Source: Phytohabitans houttuyneae
GTDB taxonomy: Bacteria; Actinomycetota; Actinomycetes; Mycobacteriales; Micromonosporaceae
Assembly (NCBI RefSeq): GCF_011764425.1
Contig: NZ_BLPF01000004.1
Span: forward strand, 1,128,001-1,192,000
Direction: 5' to 3'
Length of the DNA: 64,000 nt
Part shown: piece by piece, positions 1 through 8,132 of the stretch
How positions within the stretch are numbered: position 1 is the first letter of the stretch
Layout: every line of letters begins with the position of its first letter
Translations under genes and position numbers: made by a program
The notes under the pieces: generated by a model
Told to the model about the DNA's origin: nothing
Databases searched by the model: none
The model's input: the letters and a program-made list of their open reading frames with translations, nothing else

Positions 1-567
1 CACCTCCGCCTCGGCGGCCGCCTCGGCCGCGTCCGGCACGTGCACCACCACCGCGCCCACCGGCGCGCGGCGGCCGGGCTGCGGCTTCGTCTTGTACCCG
101 CTGAACCGGTAAGCACCCAGCAGCGCGCCCTCGGAGACGGCCCGGAGCGCCGCGGGCGCGTCCTCGTCGTCGGGGAGCGGGAGGCTCAGCGCGACCGTGC
201 CGGCGCCGGCGAGCGCGCGGATGGCGGCACCGCCGGCCCGGCGCAGCGTCTCGGGCGGCGGCGCGGCACCGGTCGGCTCGGGGCCGAGGCCCACGGCCGC
301 CACGACCGGCGCCGTGATGGTGCCGAGCGTGGCGAGCTTGGTCACCTCGCCGGGCGCGCCGGTGGCGCCGAGCAGCGCGAGCGTGCCGGTGAGGCGCCCG
401 TCGAAGGCCGCGACGATGCTCTCCGCGCCGCTGGCCAGCAGCAGAGTGCCACCGTCCCCGTCGGCCGCGTCCCCGTTCACGCTGTGCACGCCGATCACGA
501 TGGCATCGACGGCGAGCTCGGCGGGATCGGTGTCGACCAGGCTCAGGGTCGGGATGGGGGAGGTCAC
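1..567 (-). CDS. pepA: Leucyl aminopeptidase (M17 family), N-terminal part
   Basis: First 189 codons of a cytosolic M17 leucyl aminopeptidase, a two-metal enzyme that removes N-terminal residues from peptides. The start is read as GTG at 567 (MTSPIPTLSL...). The visible part is the macro-like N-terminal domain with the family landmarks KLATLG (residues 77-82) and GLGPEP (93-98). The catalytic metal-binding C-terminal domain lies beyond the left edge and cannot be checked. The gene is divergent from gcvT, an arrangement also found for pepB and gcvT in M. tuberculosis. The family call rests on the N-terminal domain and context. Confidence 0.82.
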   Translation of the reverse strand, partial: MTSPIPTLSLVDTDPAELAVDAIVIGVHSVNGDAADGDGGTLLLASGAESIVAAFDGRLTGTLALLGATGAPGEVTKLATLGTITAPVVAAVGLGPEPTGAAPPPETLRRAGGAAIRALAGAGTVALSLPLPDDEDAPAALRAVSEGALLGAYRFSGYKTKPQPGRRAPVGAVVVHVPDAAEAAAEAEV

Positions 568-749
568 TCGGCGGCTCCGGCGGGTCTCGCGCTGGCTGGT
601 GTCCCGCCGATGCTAACCACACGGTGAACCTTGGGTAAGTTGCCACCCATGATCGAGCGCAGCGAGGGAATCATTTTGCGAGGTCCGCTTGCGGATTCGC
701 GCGATCTGCGGGCACCTTTGCGGCCGTCCGCAGGAAAGCGGGGACGGTC

Positions 750-1838
750 ATGAGCGCAGATTTGCGGCGTTCGGCCCTGCACGAGCGGCACGCGGCGCTG
801 GGCGCGAAGTTCGCCCCGTTCGGCGGCTGGGAGATGCCCCTCGAGTACGCGGGCGGCGGCGTCCTGCGCGAGCACGCGGCAGTGCGCGAGTCGGTCGGCG
901 TCTTCGACGTCTCCCACCTGGGCAAGGCGCGGGTGACCGGTCCGGGCGCGGCCGACTTCGTCAACTCCTGCCTCACCAACGACCTGGGCCGCATCGGGCC
1001 GGGCCGCGCGCAGTACACGCTCTGCTGCGACGACGCGACCGGCGGCACGATCGACGACATCATCGCGTACCTGCACGCCGACGACCACGTCTTCCTCATC
1101 CCGAACGCGGCCAACACCGCCGAGGTCGTCCGCCGCCTCCAGGCCGCGGCACCGCCGCAGCTCACGGTCACAAACGAGCACGAGGGGTACGCGGTGCTCG
1201 CCGTGCAGGGCCCCCGCTCGACCGAGGCCGTCGCCGCACTGGGGCTGCCCACCGACCACGACTACATGAGCTTCGCGACGGTGGACAAGCTGGTGGTATG
1301 CCGCACGGGGTACACGGGCGAGCACGGCTACGAGCTGGTGGTGCCCGCCGCGCGCGCCGTCGAGGTGTGGGACCGCCTCTTCGCGGCCACCCCAGACCTG
1401 CGGCCGTGCGGCCTCGGCGCGCGGGACACGCTGCGCACCGAGATGGGGTACGCGCTGCACGGACAGGACCTCACCCCGGACATCACGCCGGTACAGGGCC
1501 GGGTCGGCTGGGCGGTGGGCTGGGACAAGCCCGCGTTCTGGGGCCGCGACGCGCTGCTCGCCGAGAAGGCGGCCGGCCCGCGCCGCACGCTGCGCGGCCT
1601 GGAGGCACTGGACCGCGGCATCCCGCGCGCCCAGATGCGCGTACTGGTCGGCGACGACGAGGTGGGCGAGGTGACCAGCGGGACGTTCTCGCCGACGCGA
1701 AAGGTGGGCATCGGACTCGCGCTCCTGGACACGGCGGCCGGCTTGGCCGACGGGGCCGAGGTGGAGGTGGACGTCCGCGGGCGGCGCGCCAGGATGCGCG
1801 TGGTCAAGCCACCGTTCGTGCAGCCCCAGGTGCGCTGA
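750..1838 (+). CDS. gcvT: Aminomethyltransferase, glycine cleavage T protein
   Basis: The T protein of the glycine cleavage system transfers the one-carbon unit from the aminomethylated lipoyl H protein to tetrahydrofolate and releases ammonia. The 362-residue length is normal for the family. The N-terminal half carries the usual [13 protein letters not shown] and [10 protein letters not shown] motifs (about residues 24-56), followed by [15 protein letters not shown] near residue 80. The C-terminal barrel ends in PPFVQPQVR. The ATG at 750 follows a GGAAAGCGGGG ribosome-binding region. Genes for the P, H and L partners are not in this window, so gcvT stands alone here. No glycine riboswitch could be recognised in the 182-bp upstream gap. 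Confidence 0.95.
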   Translation: MSADLRRSALHERHAALGAKFAPFGGWEMPLEYAGGGVLREHAAVRESVGVFDVSHLGKARVTGPGAADFVNSCLTNDLGRIGPGRAQYTLCCDDATGGTIDDIIAYLHADDHVFLIPNAANTAEVVRRLQAAAPPQLTVTNEHEGYAVLAVQGPRSTEAVAALGLPTDHDYMSFATVDKLVVCRTGYTGEHGYELVVPAARAVEVWDRLFAATPDLRPCGLGARDTLRTEMGYALHGQDLTPDITPVQGRVGWAVGWDKPAFWGRDALLAEKAAGPRRTLRGLEALDRGIPRAQMRVLVGDDEVGEVTSGTFSPTRKVGIGLALLDTAAGLADGAEVEVDVRGRRARMRVVKPPFVQPQVR

Positions 1839-2439
1839 CGTCCGCGCTGGTCCGGACCAGGGTCTCGGTGCTTTGTGATCGTGGACGCCCGTGGCCCCCG
1901 GAGGGACTCAACAGCCCCGGAGGGGCAGCTGACGTCCATGATCTGCATGTGGGATTGGTGCCGGGTGGCGCGGAGGGTGACGGCGGTCGTCGGTCCGTGA
2001 AGGCGCGGCGGAAGCGCTGGGTGGTTGCGGGCCGGTACCCCAACGCTTTCCAGGCGGCCCAGAACCCCGGATCGAGGGTCGGTCCACGGGGTGCGCCTGT
2101 CGGTGGTCGTCGGGTCGCGGTGGCTCCTGAGCTGGGCGCACCCCGAGGGCGGCCTCGCGTGATCATGGGCTCAGCAGTGACACTCGACTTTCGGCGTCTT
2201 CGTGGTCTGGAGTCCTTTCGCGGTCGGGGTGAGCCTTCTTGAGTCCGACCCCGATTGCCGGCCTCACCCTCCGCGGTCGCCGAGCTCAGTCCAGGAGCCC
2301 GCACCGGCAGATCTTGGCAAGTTAGCGTCGAAATAACCCGCAAAACTCACCAAGCTTTCGAAGCTCACACCGCCTGCACCTGATCGACAGTCACAGACCG
2401 CGATGAGGGACCGCACGTCAGGGCGGGGGCGCTGATCGA
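1839..2439. other. Convergent intergenic region with inverted repeats
   Basis: This 601-bp gap lies between the convergent gcvT and a hypothetical gene, and I see no credible gene in it. Just after the gcvT stop is a GACGTCCGCGCTGGTCC unit that resembles sequences downstream of the PfkB kinase and trpD. An imperfect inverted repeat has arms GATCGTGGACG (1877-1887) and CGTCCATGATC (1933-1943). A second one has arms CTTGGCAAGTT (2313-2323) and AACTCACCAAG (2344-2354), within a patch clearly less GC-rich than its surroundings. Either could act as a bidirectional terminator. Neither has a classic U-tract. Confidence 0.5.
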
Positions 2440-3381
2440 CTAGCGGACCGGGTCGCCGAAGAGGGTGGCGCACACGCGCGTGTAGTAGGTGCCGGGCGGG
2501 CCCTGGTAGTGCTCGGGCGGCCCGACCGTCAGGAACGAGTCGGCGTCCGGGTTGGGGCTCGGGTCCAGCGTCAGCGACAGCTCGGCCGCGCGGTCGGAGC
2601 CCTTCTCGGGCGGCGCGCCGTACGCCACGGCGATGTCGTGCCCCGTCACCGTCACCGTGGCGGGGAAGGGCAGGAAGGCAGGCTCGCCGGGTGGCTCCAG
2701 CGCGTCGCTCCACGTGCGCAGCAGGCGGCGGGCCACGCCGGTCAGCGTCGCGCCCCAGCCGCGGGTCAGCTGGGCTGGCACGTCGTGTGTCTGCAGCTCC
2801 AGCAGCCCGAAGCGGCCCAGCCCCTTGGTCGTGAACCACATGCCTTCGCCGGGTGTGTCGCCCGGCGAGTACGGAATCAGGATCCAGTCGGTGAGTCGCA
2901 CGCGGCCCTCGGCGTCGGGCAGCGACCGCAGCGCCGTGTCGGCGCTGAGCACCTGGGTCTGGAAGGCGTCGATCAGGTCGGTGCCCAGCGCCTGGGCGAG
3001 CGCGGCCGCGACCGCGCGGGCGCTCCACTCGTGTGCCGGCGGCCAGCCGGGGCGGAAGCCGGCGCTGACCGTGATCACGTGCGTGGCGTCGGCGACGCGG
3101 TCCACCTGGCCCTCGTCCGCGCCGAAGGCGGACAGCAGATCGAGCGGCAGCGGCGGCAGGTCGTCGACCTCGCGGGTCTCGATCGTCATCAGGGGACCGG
3201 CGAGCATCTGCTTGGCCAGGTCTCGGGCGGGCCCGGACACCACGCGGTCGACCGCGCGCGCGGCCAGGTCGGCCACGGCGCCCGGCTCGTCGGGCGGGAT
3301 CGCGACGGGCACCAGGTAGGTGGCCGACACCGCCTCGGGCACGGGCAGGACCAGCGCGTCGTCGGGCTCTCCCACGCCCAT
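2440..3381 (-). CDS. Hypothetical protein downstream of cobS
   Basis: A 313-residue protein that I do not recognise. It has no signal peptide, membrane segment or cofactor motif. The first 80 residues are rich in Asp, Ala and Pro. The middle holds hydrophobic beta-like stretches such as THVITVSAGF and WILIPYSPGD, and a GMWFTTKGLGRFGLLELQ stretch near residue 200. The C-terminus, around TVTVTGHDIAVAYG, looks like a small beta domain. It starts at ATG 3381, 43 bp after the cobS stop, so it is probably the last gene of the cobUT-cobS unit. Proximity alone does not imply a cobalamin role. Confidence 0.7.
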   Translation of the reverse strand: MGVGEPDDALVLPVPEAVSATYLVPVAIPPDEPGAVADLAARAVDRVVSGPARDLAKQMLAGPLMTIETREVDDLPPLPLDLLSAFGADEGQVDRVADATHVITVSAGFRPGWPPAHEWSARAVAAALAQALGTDLIDAFQTQVLSADTALRSLPDAEGRVRLTDWILIPYSPGDTPGEGMWFTTKGLGRFGLLELQTHDVPAQLTRGWGATLTGVARRLLRTWSDALEPPGEPAFLPFPATVTVTGHDIAVAYGAPPEKGSDRAAELSLTLDPSPNPDADSFLTVGPPEHYQGPPGTYYTRVCATLFGDPVR

Positions 3382-3424
3382 GAACGTTACCCGCTACCGC
3401 AGCCGCCGACAGTCCCCCGCACCG

Positions 3425-4180
3425 TCACCCGAGTGCCAGTCCCACGTATGTGAGCGTTGTGGTGACTTCGATCGCGGCCCCCAGGACATCGCCGGTGATA
3501 CCACCCAGGCGGCGTACCACGTGGCGGGTGACGACGAGTGCGACGGCGAGGGCGGTGGCGACGGCGACCGGCCCCTGCCAGGGGCGGCCCGGCACCGCGG
3601 CGGCGGCCGTGGCCACGACGGCGGCCGTGCCGACCGCGAGCGCGAGCGGTCCCACCGTGCCGGCGACGAGCGCGCCGAGCCCTTCCGGGCGCGCCGCCGG
3701 CACCCCGCGTCGGCAGGCCCAGGCGGCGGCGAGGCGACCGGCCGCGGTGGCGGCGACCACGGCGGCCAGCGTGGCGGCCCACGGGCGGGCTGGGAGCGCG
3801 GCCAGCGCCGCGGCCTGGACGAGCAGCGCGAGCACGAGCGTGACCACGCCGAACGGGCCGACGTCGGGCTTCTTCATGATGTCGAGCGCCGCCGCACCCG
3901 AGCGGTACGAGCCGAGCGCGTCGGCGGTATCCGCCAGCCCGTCCAGATGCAGGCCGCGGGTGAGCAGCGCGCCGAGCGCGACGGTGACCGCGCCGGCGAC
4001 CAGCGGTGGCGCGCCGGCCCGGTCAAGCGCGAGGAGCGCGCCGGCCAGCGCGGCGCCGAGTGCCGCACCCACAACGGCCGCGAGCGACATCGCCGCGCCG
4101 GCCGCCTCCCGATCCACCCGGCCGGCCCGCACCGGCAGCACCGTGAACGTGGTGACCGCCAGCCGCGCGCCGGCCCCCAC
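3425..4180 (-). CDS. cobS: Adenosylcobinamide-GDP ribazoletransferase (cobalamin synthase)
   Basis: CobS is an integral membrane enzyme that joins AdoCbi-GDP with alpha-ribazole (phosphate) to complete the nucleotide loop of cobalamin. The 251-residue protein is almost all hydrophobic helices and carries the signature GLHLDGLADTADALG (about residues 69-83) and DIMKKPDVGPFGV (about 93-106), which includes the acidic residues expected to bind Mg. The start is placed at GTG 4180, four bases after the TGA of the CobU-CobT fusion. It reads GAGARLAVTTFTVLPVR, matching the usual CobS beginning. No good ribosome-binding site precedes it, which suggests translational coupling. Confidence 0.92.
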   Translation of the reverse strand: MGAGARLAVTTFTVLPVRAGRVDREAAGAAMSLAAVVGAALGAALAGALLALDRAGAPPLVAGAVTVALGALLTRGLHLDGLADTADALGSYRSGAAALDIMKKPDVGPFGVVTLVLALLVQAAALAALPARPWAATLAAVVAATAAGRLAAAWACRRGVPAARPEGLGALVAGTVGPLALAVGTAAVVATAAAAVPGRPWQGPVAVATALAVALVVTRHVVRRLGGITGDVLGAAIEVTTTLTYVGLALG

Positions 4181-4184
4181 GCCG

Positions 4185-5897
4185 TCAGGAGGCGGCCACC
4201 TCGGGCTCGGGGGCGGCCGGGTGCGCGGGCAGTGACGCGGACAGGCGGAGCGCCGCGCGCAGCAGCGGGAGCGCCGCCAGCGACGTGACACCCTCGCCGA
4301 GGTCGAGGCGGAGGTCGAGCAGCGGCTTGAGGCCCAGAACGTCGGCGGCGTGCTTGACCGCCGGGTTGCCGCCGTGGTCCGGCAGCAGGCACCAGTGGCG
4401 CGCCTGGCCGGCGAGGTCGCGGCTGACGATGGCGGCGGCCACGCCGACCGGGCCGTCGAGCAGCACCGGCGTGCGGCGGGCGGTCGCGCCCAGCAGCACG
4501 CCCGTGGCGATCGCGATGTCGCCGCCACCCACCTCGGCCAGGATGTCCTTGGCGCCGCGCGGGCTCTGGCGGGAGCGGTGCATCGCGTCCCGTACCGCCG
4601 CGCAGCGGGCCATCCACGCCGCGTCGTCGATCCGCCCGCCCGCCGTGACGACCCGACCCAGCACCGTGACCGGCTCGGCGCCGGCGCCCGCCGCCAGCAC
4701 CGCCGCCGCCGCGGCCTCCGTGCCGATGCCGCAGGCGGCCAGCACTATCAGGTCGACTCCCGAGTCGGCGGCCTCTTCGGCGAGCCGCCAGCCGTACCGC
4801 AGCGCCGCCTCCACCTCGTCCGCCGCGAGCGCCGGGCCGTCCTCCATCGGCGCCGCCCGCAGCGCCGGCACCACCTGCAGGCTCGCGCCGGCCTCCGCGG
4901 CGAGGCGGGCGAGTGCACCCTCACCGGCCCGGGCAGCTTCGACCCGCCGCGCCGACTCACCCGACGTCGTGCCGGCGGCGGCACCGCCGTCGTGGTCACC
5001 ATGAAGCAGGAGTACGCGCACCGACTCCCACGCCGCGGGTACAGCGACTCCCTGCGTCCCCGCCGCGAACGACACCACCTCGGCCAGCGCACCGAGTCCC
5101 GAGCCGGCGAAGTCGAGCGTGGCGAGTCGGTCGGTCGCCTGCGGACCCGCGTACTCGTCCGGCATCGGCAGGTCCATGCCCGGCTGGATGACCAGGCCGG
5201 TGGAGACCATCGGCAGCGTCATCGTCGGCGCGGAGAGCGCGTCAGCCACCGGGGGCGGTGGCGTAGCGCCGTTCGTGGGAGGAGGCGTGGGCACCACCAC
5301 CGGCGCCGCGGCCACGGGTGCGGGAGTGGCCGGCGCGATCACGTCGGGCAGTGCCACCGGCCGCGCGGAGGCGTCGTTGAGCTTGAGCCAGCTCGGCTGG
5401 CCGGCCACGACCAGCGCGACCGCGTCACTCGCCTCCGCGACCGCCCGGTTGGCCTCGCCCAGCGCGTCGGCGAACGCCCGCCCCACCTTGGTCGTCGGCA
5501 CCAGCGCGAGCCCCACCTCGGGGCTGACCACGACCAGCCGGGCACGGCAGCCACGCACCGCGTCGGCGAGCGCGTCGGGCCGGCCGCCCTCCGGCAGCCG
5601 CCCGGTCACCCAGCCGCCGAGGTCGTCGACGAGCAGCGTCTCCTCCGCGCCCGCGGCCGTGATCAGCTCGACGAGCTGAGCGGGGTCGGAGCCGATCTCC
5701 TCCGTTACCCACGAACCCGGCCGCCGCTCGCGGTGCGCCTCGATGCGCGCGGCCCACTCGGGGTCGTCGCCATTGGACGTACCGGTCGCCACATAACGGA
5801 CAACAGGCGCCTTGCTCACCAGCGACTCGGCAAACTCCGACTTGCCGGACCGGATGCCACCGAGCACCAGTGCGGTACGCCACCCCTCAACGGACAT
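4185..5897 (-). CDS. cobUT: Fused adenosylcobinamide kinase/guanylyltransferase and DMB phosphoribosyltransferase
   Basis: A 570-residue fusion of two consecutive lower-ligand activities. Residues 1-185 are CobU: P-loop GGIRSGKS (about 13-20), the guanylylation-site His in RIEAHRERRP, and VDDLGGWV. This half makes AdoCbi-phosphate and then AdoCbi-GDP. Residues 186-245 form a Pro/Ala-rich linker (for example VVVPTPPPTNGATPPPP). Residues 250-560 are CobT, which makes alpha-ribazole phosphate from nicotinate mononucleotide and dimethylbenzimidazole. It has the conserved LLLHGDHDG, AACGIGTEAAAAAV and a C-terminal LGEG holding the catalytic Glu. Only cobS and one unknown gene follow, so this is a cobinamide-finishing operon rather than a full pathway. 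Confidence 0.92.
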   Translation of the reverse strand: MSVEGWRTALVLGGIRSGKSEFAESLVSKAPVVRYVATGTSNGDDPEWAARIEAHRERRPGSWVTEEIGSDPAQLVELITAAGAEETLLVDDLGGWVTGRLPEGGRPDALADAVRGCRARLVVVSPEVGLALVPTTKVGRAFADALGEANRAVAEASDAVALVVAGQPSWLKLNDASARPVALPDVIAPATPAPVAAAPVVVPTPPPTNGATPPPPVADALSAPTMTLPMVSTGLVIQPGMDLPMPDEYAGPQATDRLATLDFAGSGLGALAEVVSFAAGTQGVAVPAAWESVRVLLLHGDHDGGAAAGTTSGESARRVEAARAGEGALARLAAEAGASLQVVPALRAAPMEDGPALAADEVEAALRYGWRLAEEAADSGVDLIVLAACGIGTEAAAAAVLAAGAGAEPVTVLGRVVTAGGRIDDAAWMARCAAVRDAMHRSRQSPRGAKDILAEVGGGDIAIATGVLLGATARRTPVLLDGPVGVAAAIVSRDLAGQARHWCLLPDHGGNPAVKHAADVLGLKPLLDLRLDLGEGVTSLAALPLLRAALRLSASLPAHPAAPEPEVAAS

Positions 5898-5980
5898 GCT
5901 CGTACCTTAGATCGGTCCGCTGGACGCCATGGGCGGGGCACTAGGCTGGCGGGGGTCGTCGGGTGGATGGGGGTTCGAAA

Positions 5981-6181
5981 ATGCCGTGGAGCTGGCGGTA
6001 CGAGGGCACGGACGGGCGGGCGGTGGCCGGGCCGGCCGAGCAGTTCGGCAGCCAGGCCGACGCCGAGTCCTGGATCGGGCAGAGCTGGCGTGAGCTGGCC
6101 ACGGCCGGCGTGACCTCGGTGGTCCTGGTCGAGGACGACCGGGTTGAGTACAAGATGAGTCTCATGCCGAGCGCGGAGTGA
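5981..6181 (+). CDS. Small conserved acidic protein
   Basis: A 66-residue soluble protein (MPWSWRYEGTDGRAVAGPAE...) with a SQADAESWIGQSWRELA helix and a C-terminal VTSVVLVEDDRVEYKMSL strand pair. Short proteins beginning MPWSWRYE recur in actinomycetes, but I know of no function. The ATG at 5981 is preferred over one six codons upstream because GGGGG lies just before it and family members begin MPWSW. The next gene starts inside its stop (GTGA), so it is translationally coupled to the M50 protease. Confidence 0.75.
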   Translation: MPWSWRYEGTDGRAVAGPAEQFGSQADAESWIGQSWRELATAGVTSVVLVEDDRVEYKMSLMPSAE

Positions 6182-6966
6182 GCCTCGGCCCCCGGCGGGA
6201 CACGGTGGCGGGCATTCCGCGGGAGGCGTTCCGGCCGAGTGTCGTCTTTCTCTGCCTGGTGGCGCTCTTCCTCACCAGCGGCTGGATGACATGGGCCGAA
6301 TTCGGCAACGTGCGGCTCGACGTCTTCCTCTTCGTGGTCTCCGGGTGGCTCGTCTCGCTCTGCATCCACGAGTACGCGCACGCGGTTGTCGCCTTCGCGG
6401 CCGGCGACCGCAACGTCGCGCACCGTGGCTACCTCACGCTCAACCCGCTCAAGTACAGCCACCCGTTGCTGTCGATCGTGCTGCCCGTGGTCGTGGTGCT
6501 CCTCGGCGGCATCGGTCTGCCCGGCGGCGCGGTGTGGATCGACCGGCACGAGATACCGGGACGGCTGCGGCACACGCTGGTCAGCCTCGCCGGCCCCGCG
6601 ACAAACGTCGTTTTCGCGCTGCTGCTGGTGATCCCGTTCGCGGTCGGCGTGGACGCGATGGCACACCACGACTTCTGGGCCGCGGTGGCGCTGCTCTGCT
6701 TCCTCCAGCTCACCGCCAGCGTGCTCAACCTGCTACCGGTTCCGGGCCTCGACGGCGGCAACATCATCCAGCCGTGGCTCTCGCCGCAGTGGAAGCGCGG
6801 CTACGACATCCTCGCGCCCTACGGCTTCATCCTGCTCTTCGCCCTGCTCTGGAACCCGCGCATCGCCGGCTGGTTCTTCGGCGGCGTCGACGCCGTCGGC
6901 AACGCCTTCGGCCTCCCGGAGTGGCTGAGAGACGACGGCTTCGACCTGATCCGCTTCTGGTCCTGA
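6178..6966 (+). CDS. Site-2-protease family (M50) membrane metalloprotease
   Basis: A polytopic intramembrane zinc protease of 262 residues. The zinc motif HEYAH is at residues 64-68 within a membrane helix, and the second metal-ligand segment LLPVPGLDGG is at 185-194, as expected for the group of M50 proteins lacking a PDZ domain. Further hydrophobic helices lie near residues 20-40, 96-113, 133-158 and 165-185. The GTG start at 6178 overlaps the preceding stop by four bases. The substrate is unknown. Relatives act in regulated intramembrane proteolysis, but no sigma or anti-sigma gene is adjacent. Confidence 0.88.
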   Translation: MSLGPRRDTVAGIPREAFRPSVVFLCLVALFLTSGWMTWAEFGNVRLDVFLFVVSGWLVSLCIHEYAHAVVAFAAGDRNVAHRGYLTLNPLKYSHPLLSIVLPVVVVLLGGIGLPGGAVWIDRHEIPGRLRHTLVSLAGPATNVVFALLLVIPFAVGVDAMAHHDFWAAVALLCFLQLTASVLNLLPVPGLDGGNIIQPWLSPQWKRGYDILAPYGFILLFALLWNPRIAGWFFGGVDAVGNAFGLPEWLRDDGFDLIRFWS

Positions 6967-6983
6967 GGCGGGTTGTCGCTCTG

Positions 6984-7054
6984 GGTTCTGGGCAGGGCGA
7001 CCCGCTCCGGGCGGTCAGGCTTGATCCCTGCGCGGCTCACCCTGCCCCAGAACC
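6984..7054. terminator. Inverted repeat between convergent genes
   Basis: Arms GGTTCTGGGCAGGG (6984-6997) and CCCTGCCCCAGAACC (7040-7054) match except for one extra base in the right arm. The repeat lies between the convergent M50 protease and aldo/keto reductase genes. The loop is about 42 nt, long for a simple terminator, and there is no U-tract, so a bidirectional stop function is an inference. Confidence 0.4.
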
Positions 7055-7120
7055 TCTGCGGTCGCTCACCGTGCGCCTGTCACGGCTTTGCGCCGTTATG
7101 CCCAGCGGTGAGTTCTCGGG

Positions 7121-8118
7121 TTACGGGCGCTGGGCGACCTGGGCGGTTTTATCGGGGTCGCGCTCGACGATCGGGTTGACCACCTCGTCGATCGCCTTGA
7201 GCACGTCGGCCTCCAGCTTGACGCCGGCCGCCTTCGCGTTGTCGTGCACCTGCTCGGGCGGGTGGCGCCGACGATCGCGGACGAGACGTTCGGGTTTTGC
7301 AGGACCCACGCGATCGCGAGCTGCGCCATCGTGAGGCCGGTACCCTCGGCGATGGGCTTGAGGCGCTGCACGGTGGCGAGCACCTCGTCGCTCATGAAGC
7401 GCGCGATGAACCCGGCGCCCGACTTTTCGTCCGTGGCACGCGATCCGGCCGGCGGCGGCTGGCCCGGCAGGTACTTGCCGGTGAGCACGCCCTGCGCGAT
7501 CGGCGACCACACGATCTGGCCGATGCCCAGCTCCTCGCAGGTGGGCACGACCTCGGCCTCGATGACCCGCCACAGGATCGAGTACTGCGGCTGGCTCGAC
7601 ACAAGGTGAATCTTCAGCTCGCGGGCCAGCTCGTGCCCGCGGCGGATCTGGTCGGCGCTCCACTCCGAGACGCCGATGTAGTGGGCCTTGCCCGCGTGCA
7701 CGATGTCGGCGAACGCCTCCATCGTCTCCTCCAGCGGCGTGCTCACGTCGAACCGGTGCGCCTGGTAGAGGTCGACGTAGTCGGTCTGCAGGCGGCGCAG
7801 CGAGCCGTTGATGGACTCCATGATGTGCTTGCGGGAGAGGCTGCGGTCGTTCGGGCCGGGCCCGGTCGGCCAGTAGACCTTCGTGAAGACCTCCAGCCCT
7901 TCGCGGCGCTCACCTTTGAGCGCGCGGCCGAGCACCGACTCGGCGCGGGTGCCCGCGTACACGTCGGCGGTGTCGAACGTGGTGATGCCCACGTCGAGGG
8001 CGGCGCGCACGCACGAGAGCGCGGCCTCCTCCTCGACCTGGGAGCCGTGGGTGATCCAGTTGCCGTACGAGATCTCGCTGACGAGCATGCCGGAACGGCC
8101 AAGGTGACGGAACTCCAT
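7121..8118 (-). CDS. Aldo/keto reductase, apparent frameshift near 7257
   Basis: An NAD(P)H-dependent aldo/keto reductase of the voltage-gated K-channel beta-subunit-like type. The catalytic tetrad is visible: Asp49 and Tyr54 (FDTADVYAG), Lys80 (FTKVYW) and His121 (YQAHRF). The ATG at 8118 gives MEFRHLGRSGMLVSEISYGN, the usual N-terminus. Near residue 287 the frame breaks after SSAIVGATRP. The expected continuation EQVHDNAKAAGVKLEADVL lies one frame over and ends at 7121. Adding one base to the GGG run at 7256-7258 restores a normal protein of about 332 residues. It sits 14 bp downstream of the WG-repeat gene on the same strand. The substrate is unknown. Confidence 0.85.
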
Positions 8119-8132
8119 GGCCCCTAACCTAC

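Noticed and set aside
568-749. Possible glycine riboswitch upstream of gcvT
   Set aside because: The conserved GGAGAG and GCCGAAGG-type blocks of the glycine aptamer are not present in this gap.
1839-2439. Short open frames between gcvT and the reverse-strand hypothetical gene
   Set aside because: There are no credible starts or family resemblance. The segment contains inverted repeats and repeat-family sequence instead.
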